Position numbers and translations under genes: made by a program
Part shown: piece after piece, positions 35,275 to 43,383 of the stretch
Layout: each line of letters opens with the position of its first letter
How positions within the stretch are numbered: the stretch's first letter is position 1
NCBI GenBank assembly: GCA_963558655.1
Contig: CAUWHJ010000012.1
Span: 24,860-88,859 of the forward strand
Reading direction: 5' to 3'
Length of the DNA stretch: 64,000 nucleotides
Source of the DNA: UMGS1590 sp963558655
GTDB lineage: Bacteria; Bacillota; Peptococcia; Peptococcales; Peptococcaceae
The notes under the pieces: generated by a model
What the model was told of the DNA's origin: nothing
Seen by the model: only the letters and a program-made list of their open reading frames with translations
Database searches by the model: none

Positions 35275-35326
35275 ACTTTATATAAAGTATAACAGAGCGT
35301 GCAAACATTGCTACTAGTCTGGACTA
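35275..35326 (-). promoter_or_regulatory. Arylsulfotransferase promoter region with two palindromes
   Basis: Minus strand TATACT (35286-35291) is preceded at 17 bases by a weak -35 (GTAGCA). Just upstream is an inverted repeat TAGTC-TG-GACTA (35315-35326), and a perfect 14-base palindrome ACTTTATATAAAGT (35275-35288) overlaps the -10. A weak -35 next to a dyad is typical of activator-dependent, for example LysR-controlled, promoters. Confidence 0.5.
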
Positions 35327-35352
35327 CAGATTCTCCATATTTCTCACTTTTT

Positions 35353-36216
35353 TCAGCATGGCTGTTTGAGGATAAACTCTACAAAACTGCGTGCCGCAAT
35401 CGGCATGGTTTCCCAGTTGTTCCAAACAATGCCCACACGCCGACTCAGGTCTTCTTCGATGGCACGGGTAGCAATTTTGTGCCCGTAACCGGCAAGCACA
35501 CGTTCATACATAATGGAAACGCCCAACTTTTTTTCAACCATCGCAATAATGGTGTAATCATCGTACACCTCATACTCCGCCTGCGGTGAAAGGCCTGCTT
35601 CTTCAAAAGCACGCATCGGCACGTTAAACTCCCCTTCATCCAAAAGAATCAGCGACGCCTTTGCCAAATCGGCCAGGGTAACGCTGCCTTGTCGGGTGAG
35701 CGGATGATCTGCCGGCATCACAGCGCACATTTCATCGGTGTAAAGCAAACGGCCGTCCATCTCAGGCGCTGCGTCCATATTCACAAAGCCAAAATCCACT
35801 GTCCCATTTTGCACCCATTCAGAAATCGTTGTATATTCGCCTTGCTCAAGCACAAAGCGCACCTCGGGATACTCGCGCTTAAAATCAAACATCCACCCCG
35901 GCAACAAGGTGCGGCTCACGCTCGTAAAGGTGCCAATGCGAATCACACTGCCCCTAAGCCCCTGCATCTCACGCTGGCGTCTGGTCAATGCTTCTTCAGC
36001 GTGAGCAATGGCTTGAATGTATGGAAAAATCGCCTCTCCATCGTTTGTCAGGTGAATACCTTCTTTCCCACGCGTGAGCAATGTCAACCCCAGCTCCTGC
36101 TCAAGATTTTTCACCGTTTGGCTGACGGCACTCTGCGAATATTGAATAGCGTTCGCCGCTTTGGTAAATCCACCACACTCAACCACTTTACAAAAAATAT
36201 CATACTTCGATAGCAT
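35353..36216 (-). CDS. LysR family transcriptional regulator
   Basis: A 287-residue LysR regulator. The N-terminal winged helix (FCKVVECGGFTKAANAIQYSQSAVSQTVKNLE) is followed by the two-lobe effector domain (from about residue 90, IRIGTFTSVSRTLLPGWM). Start 36216 follows AAGGGGGCGAG. It is transcribed towards the arylsulfotransferase gene, 121 bases away, and divergently from azlCD. It may respond to a ligand linked to either; the promoter dyad before the arylsulfotransferase gene makes that the better candidate. Confidence 0.92.
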   Translation of the reverse strand: MLSKYDIFCKVVECGGFTKAANAIQYSQSAVSQTVKNLEQELGLTLLTRGKEGIHLTNDGEAIFPYIQAIAHAEEALTRRQREMQGLRGSVIRIGTFTSVSRTLLPGWMFDFKREYPEVRFVLEQGEYTTISEWVQNGTVDFGFVNMDAAPEMDGRLLYTDEMCAVMPADHPLTRQGSVTLADLAKASLILLDEGEFNVPMRAFEEAGLSPQAEYEVYDDYTIIAMVEKKLGVSIMYERVLAGYGHKIATRAIEEDLSRRVGIVWNNWETMPIAARSFVEFILKQPC

Positions 36217-36256
36217 ATCACTCGCCCCCTTATTCATTCGTAATGCTAATACTTCT

Positions 36257-36285
36257 ATCATAATTATTGGCTTTACTAATGTCAA
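36257..36285 (-). promoter_or_regulatory. Promoter of the LysR gene
   Basis: Minus strand perfect TTGACA (36280-36285), 17-base spacer, TATGAT (36257-36262). Confidence 0.8.
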
Positions 36286-36300
36286 TCTCTTCTGTATACT
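36272..36300 (+). promoter_or_regulatory. Promoter of azlCD, overlapping the LysR promoter
   Basis: TTTACT (36272-36277), 17-base spacer, TATACT (36295-36300). It overlaps the divergent LysR promoter by 14 bases. Confidence 0.65.
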
Positions 36301-36351
36301 TTAACCGAAGATCTTTATGATGCTTACAATAATAACGAAAGAGGGAATCCC

Positions 36352-37122
36352 ATGTCTGCTGAACACTCTTTTTCTGGCTGTGGTGGCGCCATCGGCACCA
36401 GCTTAGACAATCGTCAGGCATTCCGCGAAGGATTGCGTGATGGTCTTCCCATCTGCCTCGGTTATTTTGCTGTCGCTTTTTCCCTGGGCATACAAGCCGG
36501 AAACATCGGTCTTTCTACCTTCCAAGGCTGGCTCATGAGCGCGCTTGTCAACGCCTCCGCCGGCGAGTATGCCGCCATGACCATCATGGCAGCGCTTGGC
36601 ACCTATATGGAACTGTTCATCATCACCCTGGTTGCCAACGCACGCTATATGCTCATGAGCGCAGCGCTCTCCCAGCGCTTTGCGCCAAACACGCCCTTTT
36701 ACCATCGCCTGCTGGTGGGGTTTGGCATCACCGATGAAATCTTCGGCATCACCATCTCCCGTCCCGGTTATATCAACCCCTATTACAGCTATGGCGCCTT
36801 TGCCATCGCCTCGCCCGGCTGGTCTTTAGGCACTGCGTTCGGTATTCTCGCCGCCGAAGGGCTGCCCGACATCATCACCGGTGCCCTTGGCGTGGCGCTC
36901 TTTGGTATGTTTCTCGCTATCATCATTCCACCGGCTCGTGAAAACCGTGTCATTGGTGCTGTGGTCATCGTAAGTTTCATCGCAAGCTATGCCGCCAGCA
37001 TCCTGCCTATCATCTCAAGCTGGAGCGATGGCACCCGCACCATCCTGCTCACCGTTGCCATTTCTGCCATCGCCGCCGTGCTGCGCCCTGTGCCAGCGCA
37101 AAATAACGCAAGGGAGGATTAA
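36352..37122 (+). CDS. azlC: AzlC family branched-chain amino acid exporter, large subunit
   Basis: A 256-residue membrane protein of the LIV-E/AzlC family. The core block FREGLRDGLPICLGYFAVAF at residues 24-43, followed by FQGWLMSALVNASAGEYAAM and ANARYMLMSAALSQRF, is diagnostic. With AzlD it exports branched-chain amino acids or analogues. GAGGGAATCCC precedes the ATG. azlD starts 3 bases after its stop. Confidence 0.93.
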   Translation: MSAEHSFSGCGGAIGTSLDNRQAFREGLRDGLPICLGYFAVAFSLGIQAGNIGLSTFQGWLMSALVNASAGEYAAMTIMAALGTYMELFIITLVANARYMLMSAALSQRFAPNTPFYHRLLVGFGITDEIFGITISRPGYINPYYSYGAFAIASPGWSLGTAFGILAAEGLPDIITGALGVALFGMFLAIIIPPARENRVIGAVVIVSFIASYAASILPIISSWSDGTRTILLTVAISAIAAVLRPVPAQNNARED

Positions 37123-37124
37123 AC

Positions 37125-37433
37125 ATGGCGCACAATACCTATCTCTATATCGCCGTTTTAGCCATCACTTGCTACCTCATTCGCGTGTTGCCGCTCACCC
37201 TCATTCGCAAGCCTATCACCAATGTGTTTGTGCAGTCTTTCCTCTACTATGTTCCCTATGTAACCTTAGCTGTCATGACTTTTCCAGCCATTCTCACAGC
37301 CACCGCATCGCCTGTGGCTGGTGCCTGCGCGCTTCTTGTTGGCATTGTCTGCGCCTGGAAAGGCGCCAGCCTGCTGCAAGTTGCGGTGGCCTGCTGCGGC
37401 ATCGTCTTTATATTAGACCTCACCATTCTTTAA
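37125..37433 (+). CDS. azlD: AzlD family branched-chain amino acid exporter, small subunit
   Basis: A 102-residue protein with four membrane helices and the family motif TCYLIRVLPLTLIRKPI near the N terminus and VTLAVMTFPAIL in the middle. AzlD is the obligate partner of AzlC. AGGGAGGATTAAAC, overlapping the azlC end, gives the start. Confidence 0.93.
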   Translation: MAHNTYLYIAVLAITCYLIRVLPLTLIRKPITNVFVQSFLYYVPYVTLAVMTFPAILTATASPVAGACALLVGIVCAWKGASLLQVAVACCGIVFILDLTIL

Positions 37434-37445
37434 TCGCATATTGCC

Positions 37446-37478
37446 AACGCCTGACACCGCACGTCAGGCGTTTCTTTT
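37446..37478 (+). terminator. Terminator of azlCD
   Basis: AACGCCTGAC (37446-37455) pairs with GTCAGGCGTT (37463-37472), followed by TCTTTT. Confidence 0.85.
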
Positions 37479-37487
37479 ATTTCCCCA

Positions 37488-37537
37488 TTGACAAGATATT
37501 CCGCCCATGTTATCGTATTTACAGACCGTTAGTCTGT
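37488..37537 (+). promoter_or_regulatory. Promoter and operator of the TetR gene
   Basis: TTGACA (37488-37493), 17-base spacer, TATCGT (37511-37516). Directly after it lies the dyad ACAGAC-CGTTA-GTCTGT (37521-37537), where bound repressor would block transcription, so autoregulation is likely. Confidence 0.75.
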
Positions 37538-37551
37538 ATGGAGGTGTTTCA

Positions 37552-38199
37552 ATGGCCAGAAACAAATATCCCGAAGAAACCGTCAAGCTGATTCTCGATG
37601 TCGCCACACGCCTGTTCACTGAAAAAGGTTATGATGCCACCTCATTGGCAGATATTATCAACGAAACCCATCTTTCCAAGGGTGCCATCTACCATCATTT
37701 TTCCTCTAAAGAAGAGATTTTCAGCGAAATTTTTCGCCGCATTGGCCGCGAAAACACTGCTGCGCTGGCTGCCATTCGCGATAACCCATCGCTCAGCGGT
37801 TTAGAGAAATTGCGCGCCATTTTCAAAGCGGCACTTTTAGGCGGCAATCAAAATCTCATGCTCACCGTAACCCCTTGTCTTTTGGAAAACCCGCGCTTTC
37901 TGGCAATGCAGATTCAGCAAATTTACGACATTGTGGCGCCAGCTTTCATTGAGCCAATCCTCATGCAAGGTATCCAAGACGGCACCATTCACGCCGACAA
38001 CCCCAGTGAATTGGCCGAAGCCATGATGATTCTCTCCAATGTTTGGCTGAATCCACTGGTGAACAAACCCACCGCATTACAAATGCGCCGCCGCTGCGAA
38101 ACATTCAATGCCTTGCTCTCCGGCATGGGTATTCCTGCGCTGCTCGACGATGAAATGATTGATTCTTACATAAGCCACTGCACTGCCCACACAGCATGA
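37552..38199 (+). CDS. TetR/AcrR family repressor
   Basis: A 215-residue TetR protein. The N-terminal helix-turn-helix is clear (ILDVATRLFTEKGYDATSLADIINETHLSKGAIYHHFSSKEEIF in pieces); the C-terminal ligand domain is all helical and not diagnostic. Start 37552 follows GGAGGTGTTTCA. The gene precedes an MFS efflux gene, and dyads occur before both genes, so it probably represses itself and the pump until a drug-like ligand binds. Confidence 0.93.
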   Translation: MARNKYPEETVKLILDVATRLFTEKGYDATSLADIINETHLSKGAIYHHFSSKEEIFSEIFRRIGRENTAALAAIRDNPSLSGLEKLRAIFKAALLGGNQNLMLTVTPCLLENPRFLAMQIQQIYDIVAPAFIEPILMQGIQDGTIHADNPSELAEAMMILSNVWLNPLVNKPTALQMRRRCETFNALLSGMGIPALLDDEMIDSYISHCTAHTA

Positions 38200-38240
38200 A
38201 TCAGCCTCTGCCTTCGGGCAGTTTCTTTTCGCATCTTTAG

Positions 38241-38257
38241 AAACCGACGGTCGGTTT
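38241..38257 (+). promoter_or_regulatory. Candidate TetR operator before the MFS gene
   Basis: Perfect palindrome AAACCGAC-G-GTCGGTTT, 28 bases before the MFS start. Confidence 0.7.
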
Positions 38258-38285
38258 ATTTCTATTTCTTTTAGGAGGTATCCTT

Positions 38286-39524
38286 ATGACGCAATCAGCC
38301 CCACTTTTTCGCCGTGATTTTCTTTTGGTGGTCATTGGCCAAATGATTTCCCTCTTTGGCAATGCCATCTTGCGTTTCGCCCTTCCGCTTCATCTTTTGC
38401 ACACCACCGGTTCCTCTGCCCTTTTCGGCGCAGTAACCGCCTGCGCCTTTGCACCCATGGTGGTGCTCTCACTGCTTGGCGGCATCTTGGCTGACCGCAT
38501 CAACAAACGCAACATCATGGTCATTCTTGATTTTTGCACAGCCTTCCTTGTGGCCTGTTTTTGTATCGCTACCGGCCATGTGCCAACGGTGCCGCTGTTC
38601 ATCATCGTCCTAATGCTGCTCTACGGCATATCTGGCACCTATCAGCCTGCCGTGCAAGCCAGTATTCCGCTGCTTGTTGCACCGGAGCGTCTCATCGCTG
38701 CCAACGCCGTCATCAACCAAGTCAACACACTCTCTGGACTATTAGGTCCTGTAATCGGTGGCATTCTTTACAGCCTTTTAGGGCTATCGCCACTGCTCTT
38801 TTTAAGCATAGCCTGCTTCACCTTTTCTGCCATCATGGAACTATTCATACATATTCCCCATGAACGCCGCCCATACCATGAAGGCATTCTCGCCACGGCA
38901 AAAGCCGATCTTTCTGAGTGTTACCGCTTCGTGCGTAACGAAAAACCCGTTTTCTTTTCTGTTGTACTGCTTGTAGCCCTCTTCAACCTCGTGCTCAGCG
39001 CAGTTATGATTGTTGGCACCCCCATTCTCATCACGCAAACCCTCGCCCTCTCGGATACGCTTTATGGCTTCACGCAAGGCGCCTTAGCATTGGGCGGCTT
39101 ATGCGGCGGCGTGCTCGCTGCCACCTGCTCGCAACGTTTGCACATCATGCAAGCCCATCGCCTGCTTCTACTCTGCGCCCTCAGCGTTGCCGGTATGGCA
39201 CTCGCACTGCTGCTGCCTATATCAACCACTGTTTCCTACCTCATCATCACCCTCATGAGTTTCCTCGCCATGGCCGCTTCCACCCTGTTTATGGTGCAAA
39301 TTTACACCATCGTCCAAACCCAAACCCCGCCACAGCTCATTGGCAAAGTCATGGCCGCACTCATTGCCATCGCCCTTTGTGGGCAACCCATCGGCCAAGC
39401 GCTCTATGGCATGCTCTTCCAAATCTTTGCCGCACAAAGTTGGCTCGTTCTCTTAGGTGCCGCACTCGCCGCCTGCTGCATCGCACTGGCTTCCCGACGC
39501 ATCTTCCACCGCCTGAGCGCATAA
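38286..39524 (+). CDS. MFS multidrug-type exporter
   Basis: A 412-residue protein with about twelve membrane helices. MFS features are FLLVVIGQMISLFGNAILRFALP in the first helix, motif A in the loop GGILADRINKRNIMV and GPVIGGILYSLLG (antiporter motif C-like) near the fifth helix. It resembles the DHA/EntS-MacB-associated efflux group. TAGGAGGTATCCTT gives the start. Controlled, by inference, by the upstream TetR protein. Confidence 0.9.
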   Translation: MTQSAPLFRRDFLLVVIGQMISLFGNAILRFALPLHLLHTTGSSALFGAVTACAFAPMVVLSLLGGILADRINKRNIMVILDFCTAFLVACFCIATGHVPTVPLFIIVLMLLYGISGTYQPAVQASIPLLVAPERLIAANAVINQVNTLSGLLGPVIGGILYSLLGLSPLLFLSIACFTFSAIMELFIHIPHERRPYHEGILATAKADLSECYRFVRNEKPVFFSVVLLVALFNLVLSAVMIVGTPILITQTLALSDTLYGFTQGALALGGLCGGVLAATCSQRLHIMQAHRLLLLCALSVAGMALALLLPISTTVSYLIITLMSFLAMAASTLFMVQIYTIVQTQTPPQLIGKVMAALIAIALCGQPIGQALYGMLFQIFAAQSWLVLLGAALAACCIALASRRIFHRLSA

Positions 39525-39528
39525 AAAC

Positions 39529-39566
39529 AAGCTCCGGAATCATCAATGGTGATTGTTCCGGAGCTT
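39529..39566. terminator. Terminator between the MFS and SLH-amidohydrolase genes
   Basis: AAGCTCCGGAA (39529-39539) pairs with TTCCGGAGCTT (39556-39566), with an inner ATCA/TGAT stem. Convergent genes on both sides. Confidence 0.85.
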
Positions 39567-39602
39567 TGGTGTGATACGATATCATCAAACTAAAACGAAG
39601 GT

Positions 39603-42230
39603 TTAACCTTGATAGATGACCTTATCGTTATTGATGGTTTGTTCTACAAAGTCACCATACTGAACGTCTTCAGGATCGAGACCAAGGAATTCGTCCGTCA
39701 GAGGGTTGACATTCAAGATGGCGAAGTCAGCCTGTTTGCCAACACTAATCGAGCCTTTTTCATTTTCTTCAAAGATCTGCCATGCGCTGTTAATGGTCAC
39801 ACATTTCAGAGCTTCATAGGCGCTGATACGTTCATCGCGCGTATCATACTGCTTATTCGTCCAATCGGTAATGCGTGCATCGTTGTCGCTCGAACCATCT
39901 GCGGAACCGCGACCGATTGGCTGACCATCGCGGGTAATACGCGTTGCTGCATCATAAACAGAAAGCAACATCTTTGGTGGCGCGATCGGAGAATCCTGAT
40001 GCATGGTCATATTGATGCCATCTTCTAAAGCTGTCGCCATTGGGCTAATGAGCTGCCCACGAACAGGGCCTAATGTAGAATACAAATGATAGTCACCATA
40101 GTAGAACACATGGTCGGTGAAGAAAGACAGGGTAATACCAAGATCGGCAGCTTCCTTCATTTGTTCGTCAGTAATGGTCTGTGCGTGAATAATAACAGGA
40201 CGAATCTTATCTGCCATTGCCATGACAGCAGCCTCATCGTTCACATCTACACCATTGTTAATAAGTGCCTGACGGTAGCAATCAATAAACTGCTGAATGG
40301 CTCCTGTCCCATTCGCATGGAAGTGGAACGTGATGCCTTCATCTACCAAATTAGTAAATTGTTCTGTCAGAACGTCATTTTCTACACGTTTACCTTCTGC
40401 TTCGCCCCACCACCAAGCGGTGTTTTCGTCTTCGTTGGTGAGCAAGGTTTCATTGGCATCGCGATAGTAGCCACCGCCGGAAACGGTATCGCTGTCGTCT
40501 TTAGCAAACCATGCAGTCTTACCTTGTGGTGATCCATCACCAAAAAGTTTAACACCATTATACTTGAATCCGTTTTCATCATACGTCTGGTCTGCAGATG
40601 ATTTGCCACCGGACAACGTTTCGCGAGAATCGTAACTCATTAACGCAGAAATATCAATAATACGCTCATCATCCGAAATGCCAGCAACAACAGGTCTCTG
40701 ATCACCGCCACCGGCTCCAATGATACCAGTTGTAATACCATAGCTGGCATATACATCCATTGCATTTGCAAGAACATCCGAAGTACTTGGCGTTCTAGCT
40801 ACTTCAGGGGTCTCCGCACCAATAGTGAAAATAATAGACATACCACCTTCACGCATGACGCCTGTATACTCACCATTTTCATCAACATCCCAGTTTACAG
40901 ATGGATTGATTGTATCTTCTAAGCCAAGCTCTTCCATTTTCTGCTGAGCAATTTCAAGGCCCAAACTATTCACAACACCCATGTGTCCACTGGCGTGCGT
41001 ATAAAAAATTGGATACTCTGTGGAAATCTGGTCAAGAACTTCTTTAGTAGGCATTGCATAAGGTGCCAAGCCCATTTCTTCCCAGCCATCTACAAAAGCG
41101 GTATTATCAAACCCGTTGGTTACAAACCAGAACTTACCACCCGGTTCATTTGGACCATAGTCTGCATCGTAGGTGTGGTCATTGACCCAAGCGTCAAAAT
41201 CTTGTTTGCCAACCTCAACCAGCGCTTCCAAACTGGTGACACCAGAAGACGGTGACGCATCAGCATACTGGTCAACAGTGTTAATATGGCTATGTGCATC
41301 GACAAATGCAGGAATCATGGTTTCACCTTTTAAGTCGATGTCTTCATAGTCGGCATCTTTAAGGAGCGCTTCCAATTCAGCCACTTCTTCATCGCTGTAT
41401 GCTACGGCAATGATAATACCATCACCGACAAGTACAGCTTTTGCGTAGACAGGGTCACCACTTGCGTTTTCACCGGCATTTTCATCTACGGTAATGATTT
41501 CGCCGTTGTGATAATAGCTAACCTTTTCGTAAGCACTAAGGTCGATATCATCAGAAATGGTTGCACCAGTACGCTGAAGAATCGCTGCGTACTGAGCGCG
41601 TGTAGCATGACCTTGTGGCACCAATGTCGTGTCGGTCATACCACTAATCACACCATTTTCAAGCCCCCAGATGATGGCATTCTTTGCCCAATCAGAAACA
41701 CTGTCAGCATCTGTGTAAGCATCAAGAATGCTGCCATCACCAATAGTGGTGTCTTCGCCATTCTTTTCAGCAAAACGTTCCATGAATGCCACAAGCTGTT
41801 CACGGGTTACAGGGTCATTTGGTCCAAACGTTGTTGCATTTAAACCAGCAACCATGCCATTGGCAGCGCCCCAAGCCACTGCTTGAGCATACCATTGGTC
41901 GGCTGCCACATCCGTAAAATCAGATTGCCCGTCATTTTGTGGCGCACCGCTCTGTCTCCACATAACGGTAACAACCATACCGCGCGTTACGTTTTCTTCA
42001 GGGCCAAATCGATCATCAGCAACACCAACCAACAAGCCATTATCCGTTACATAATCCACTGCATCTTTGTACCAAGCGTCGTCAGCTACGTCCGAATACC
42101 CTCCAGACGGCTCAATGTTCTCAGCTGCAAAACCTGCTACTGGTGTTAATGTGAGAAGCATTGCAAACACCATAAGGATACTTAACGCCTTACGGCTTCG
42201 CCGTCTCATCTTTTTTGTTTGGCGGTTCAT
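39603..42230 (-). CDS. SLH-anchored amidohydrolase (YtcJ-like)
   Basis: An 875-residue secreted enzyme. A signal peptide (about residues 1-35, cleavage near GFAA) is followed by three N-terminal SLH repeats (GYSDVADDAWYKDAVDYV, FTDVAADQWYAQAVAWGA, WAKNAIIWGLENGVISG; about 40-225) and an amidohydrolase_3 domain from about residue 240. Metal-site candidates are HSH in FVDAHSHINT, HFH in ITFHFHANGTG, IHAQ and the late MHQDSPIAPP; GVKLFGDGSPQGKTAWF is a YtcJ-type block. The substrate is unknown. Wall-anchored amidohydrolases are uncommon; this one would act outside the cell. AAGGAGGGTAATTTT gives start 42230. Confidence 0.9.
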   Translation of the reverse strand: MNRQTKKMRRRSRKALSILMVFAMLLTLTPVAGFAAENIEPSGGYSDVADDAWYKDAVDYVTDNGLLVGVADDRFGPEENVTRGMVVTVMWRQSGAPQNDGQSDFTDVAADQWYAQAVAWGAANGMVAGLNATTFGPNDPVTREQLVAFMERFAEKNGEDTTIGDGSILDAYTDADSVSDWAKNAIIWGLENGVISGMTDTTLVPQGHATRAQYAAILQRTGATISDDIDLSAYEKVSYYHNGEIITVDENAGENASGDPVYAKAVLVGDGIIIAVAYSDEEVAELEALLKDADYEDIDLKGETMIPAFVDAHSHINTVDQYADASPSSGVTSLEALVEVGKQDFDAWVNDHTYDADYGPNEPGGKFWFVTNGFDNTAFVDGWEEMGLAPYAMPTKEVLDQISTEYPIFYTHASGHMGVVNSLGLEIAQQKMEELGLEDTINPSVNWDVDENGEYTGVMREGGMSIIFTIGAETPEVARTPSTSDVLANAMDVYASYGITTGIIGAGGGDQRPVVAGISDDERIIDISALMSYDSRETLSGGKSSADQTYDENGFKYNGVKLFGDGSPQGKTAWFAKDDSDTVSGGGYYRDANETLLTNEDENTAWWWGEAEGKRVENDVLTEQFTNLVDEGITFHFHANGTGAIQQFIDCYRQALINNGVDVNDEAAVMAMADKIRPVIIHAQTITDEQMKEAADLGITLSFFTDHVFYYGDYHLYSTLGPVRGQLISPMATALEDGINMTMHQDSPIAPPKMLLSVYDAATRITRDGQPIGRGSADGSSDNDARITDWTNKQYDTRDERISAYEALKCVTINSAWQIFEENEKGSISVGKQADFAILNVNPLTDEFLGLDPEDVQYGDFVEQTINNDKVIYQG

Positions 42231-42381
42231 AAAATTACCCTCCTTATCAATATCTTGTTGTATTGCCTGTGACACTGTGAAAACACAATGCTTACAGCCC
42301 TCCTCCTCTCTTATTTGTTTTCACGCATCACGATGACGCTCGAATTTTCATAATATACGCAAATCGTCTCCATTAGTTAAA

Positions 42382-42410
42382 ATTATAACAATACTGTCAT
42401 TGCCCGTCAA
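42382..42410 (-). promoter_or_regulatory. Promoter of the SLH-amidohydrolase gene
   Basis: Minus strand TTGACG (42405-42410), 17-base spacer, perfect TATAAT (42382-42387), giving a leader of about 145 nt. Confidence 0.82.
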
Positions 42411-42482
42411 TGAATTAACTAATAATTGCGGCATTTGATTTTTGCATACATCATCGTTCATGTAAACTAAAAAATATAGAAA

Positions 42483-42531
42483 AATAAGCGTCCATCGCGT
42501 TCGATTTTCTCGAACACAGTGGACGCTTATT
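42483..42531 (-). terminator. Terminator of ung
   Basis: AATAAGCGTCCA (42483-42494) pairs with TGGACGCTTATT (42520-42531), with an inner TTCGA/TCGAA stem; T-rich sequence follows on the minus strand. Confidence 0.85.
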
Positions 42532-42553
42532 CGTTGTCTTGCAATGTTCCGGC

Positions 42554-43225
42554 TCACAGCTTGCACCAATCAATCGGTGCCAGGCCATCTTGCAGCAGAT
42601 AGGCATTGGCGCGCGTGAACGGCCGACTGCCAAAGAAGCCGCGGCTGGCGGATAGTGGGCTTGGGTGTGGGCTTTTGATGATGTGATGGCGCTGAGTGTT
42701 GATGAGCGGTATTTTGCTCTGTGCGTGAGCGCCCCAGAGGATAAAAACCATTGGTGTCTGGCGGTCGCTGAGTTTTTTGATGATGGCATCGGTAAGGGTT
42801 TCCCAACCGTGACCAGCGTGGCTTTTTGGCCGACCCTGAGCAACAGTAAGCGTGGTGTTAAGAAGCAACACACCTTGTTCCGCCCAAGAAAGCAGGCAGC
42901 CATGGTTGGGTCTGTGGCAGCCCAAGTCGCTTTCCATTTCTTTGTAAATGTTCAAAAGCGATGGCGGTGGCTGCACGCCCGGGCGCACCGAAAAGCTCAA
43001 CCCATGCGCCTGCCCAGGACCATGATAAGGGTCTTGCCCAAGAATGACCACTTTGGTATCGGCATAACTTGTCACACGCAGCGCATTGTAAATATCTTCC
43101 ATCGGCGGGTAGACACGCTCGGTGCGATAGGCCTGCTTAAGAAATTCGCGTAGTTCTTTATAGTAAGGCTTCTGAAATTCGTCATCAAGCACTTCTGCCC
43201 AATCGTTTTCCAAAAAATGAACCAT
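42554..43225 (-). CDS. ung: Uracil-DNA glycosylase, family 1
   Basis: A 223-residue UNG removing uracil from DNA in base excision repair. The water-activating loop GQDPYHG carries the catalytic Asp65 and His68; GLSFSVRPGV.PPPSL, LLLNTTLTV with the uracil-binding Asn, and HPSPLSA with the second catalytic His are all intact. Start 43225 (MVHFLENDW) aligns with other UNG N termini; an in-frame ATG at 43237 is possible. Monocistronic. Confidence 0.96.
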   Translation of the reverse strand: MVHFLENDWAEVLDDEFQKPYYKELREFLKQAYRTERVYPPMEDIYNALRVTSYADTKVVILGQDPYHGPGQAHGLSFSVRPGVQPPPSLLNIYKEMESDLGCHRPNHGCLLSWAEQGVLLLNTTLTVAQGRPKSHAGHGWETLTDAIIKKLSDRQTPMVFILWGAHAQSKIPLINTQRHHIIKSPHPSPLSASRGFFGSRPFTRANAYLLQDGLAPIDWCKL

Positions 43226-43314
43226 CTCATACCCCATCTTTCTTCACGCACGCCAAAAGCGGGCGTATTTTCTCTTTCTATTGTCTCACGAAGCCCGCCA
43301 TTTGTCACGCAAAA

Positions 43315-43340
43315 AGCGCCGCCGTTTTCACGGCAGCGCT
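43315..43340 (-). terminator. Terminator of the large SLH gene
   Basis: AGCGCCGCCGT (43315-43325) pairs with ACGGCAGCGCT (43330-43340) with one mismatch; five T follow on the minus strand. Confidence 0.85.
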
Positions 43341-43383
43341 TACTGCTTTAGCTATTGAGCCATTGCATTCTATCAAAAGTGTT

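Noticed and set aside
34128..35285. 385-codon open frame opposite the arylsulfotransferase gene
   Set aside because: Mirror frame of a clear gene; no ribosome site and no recognisable domain.
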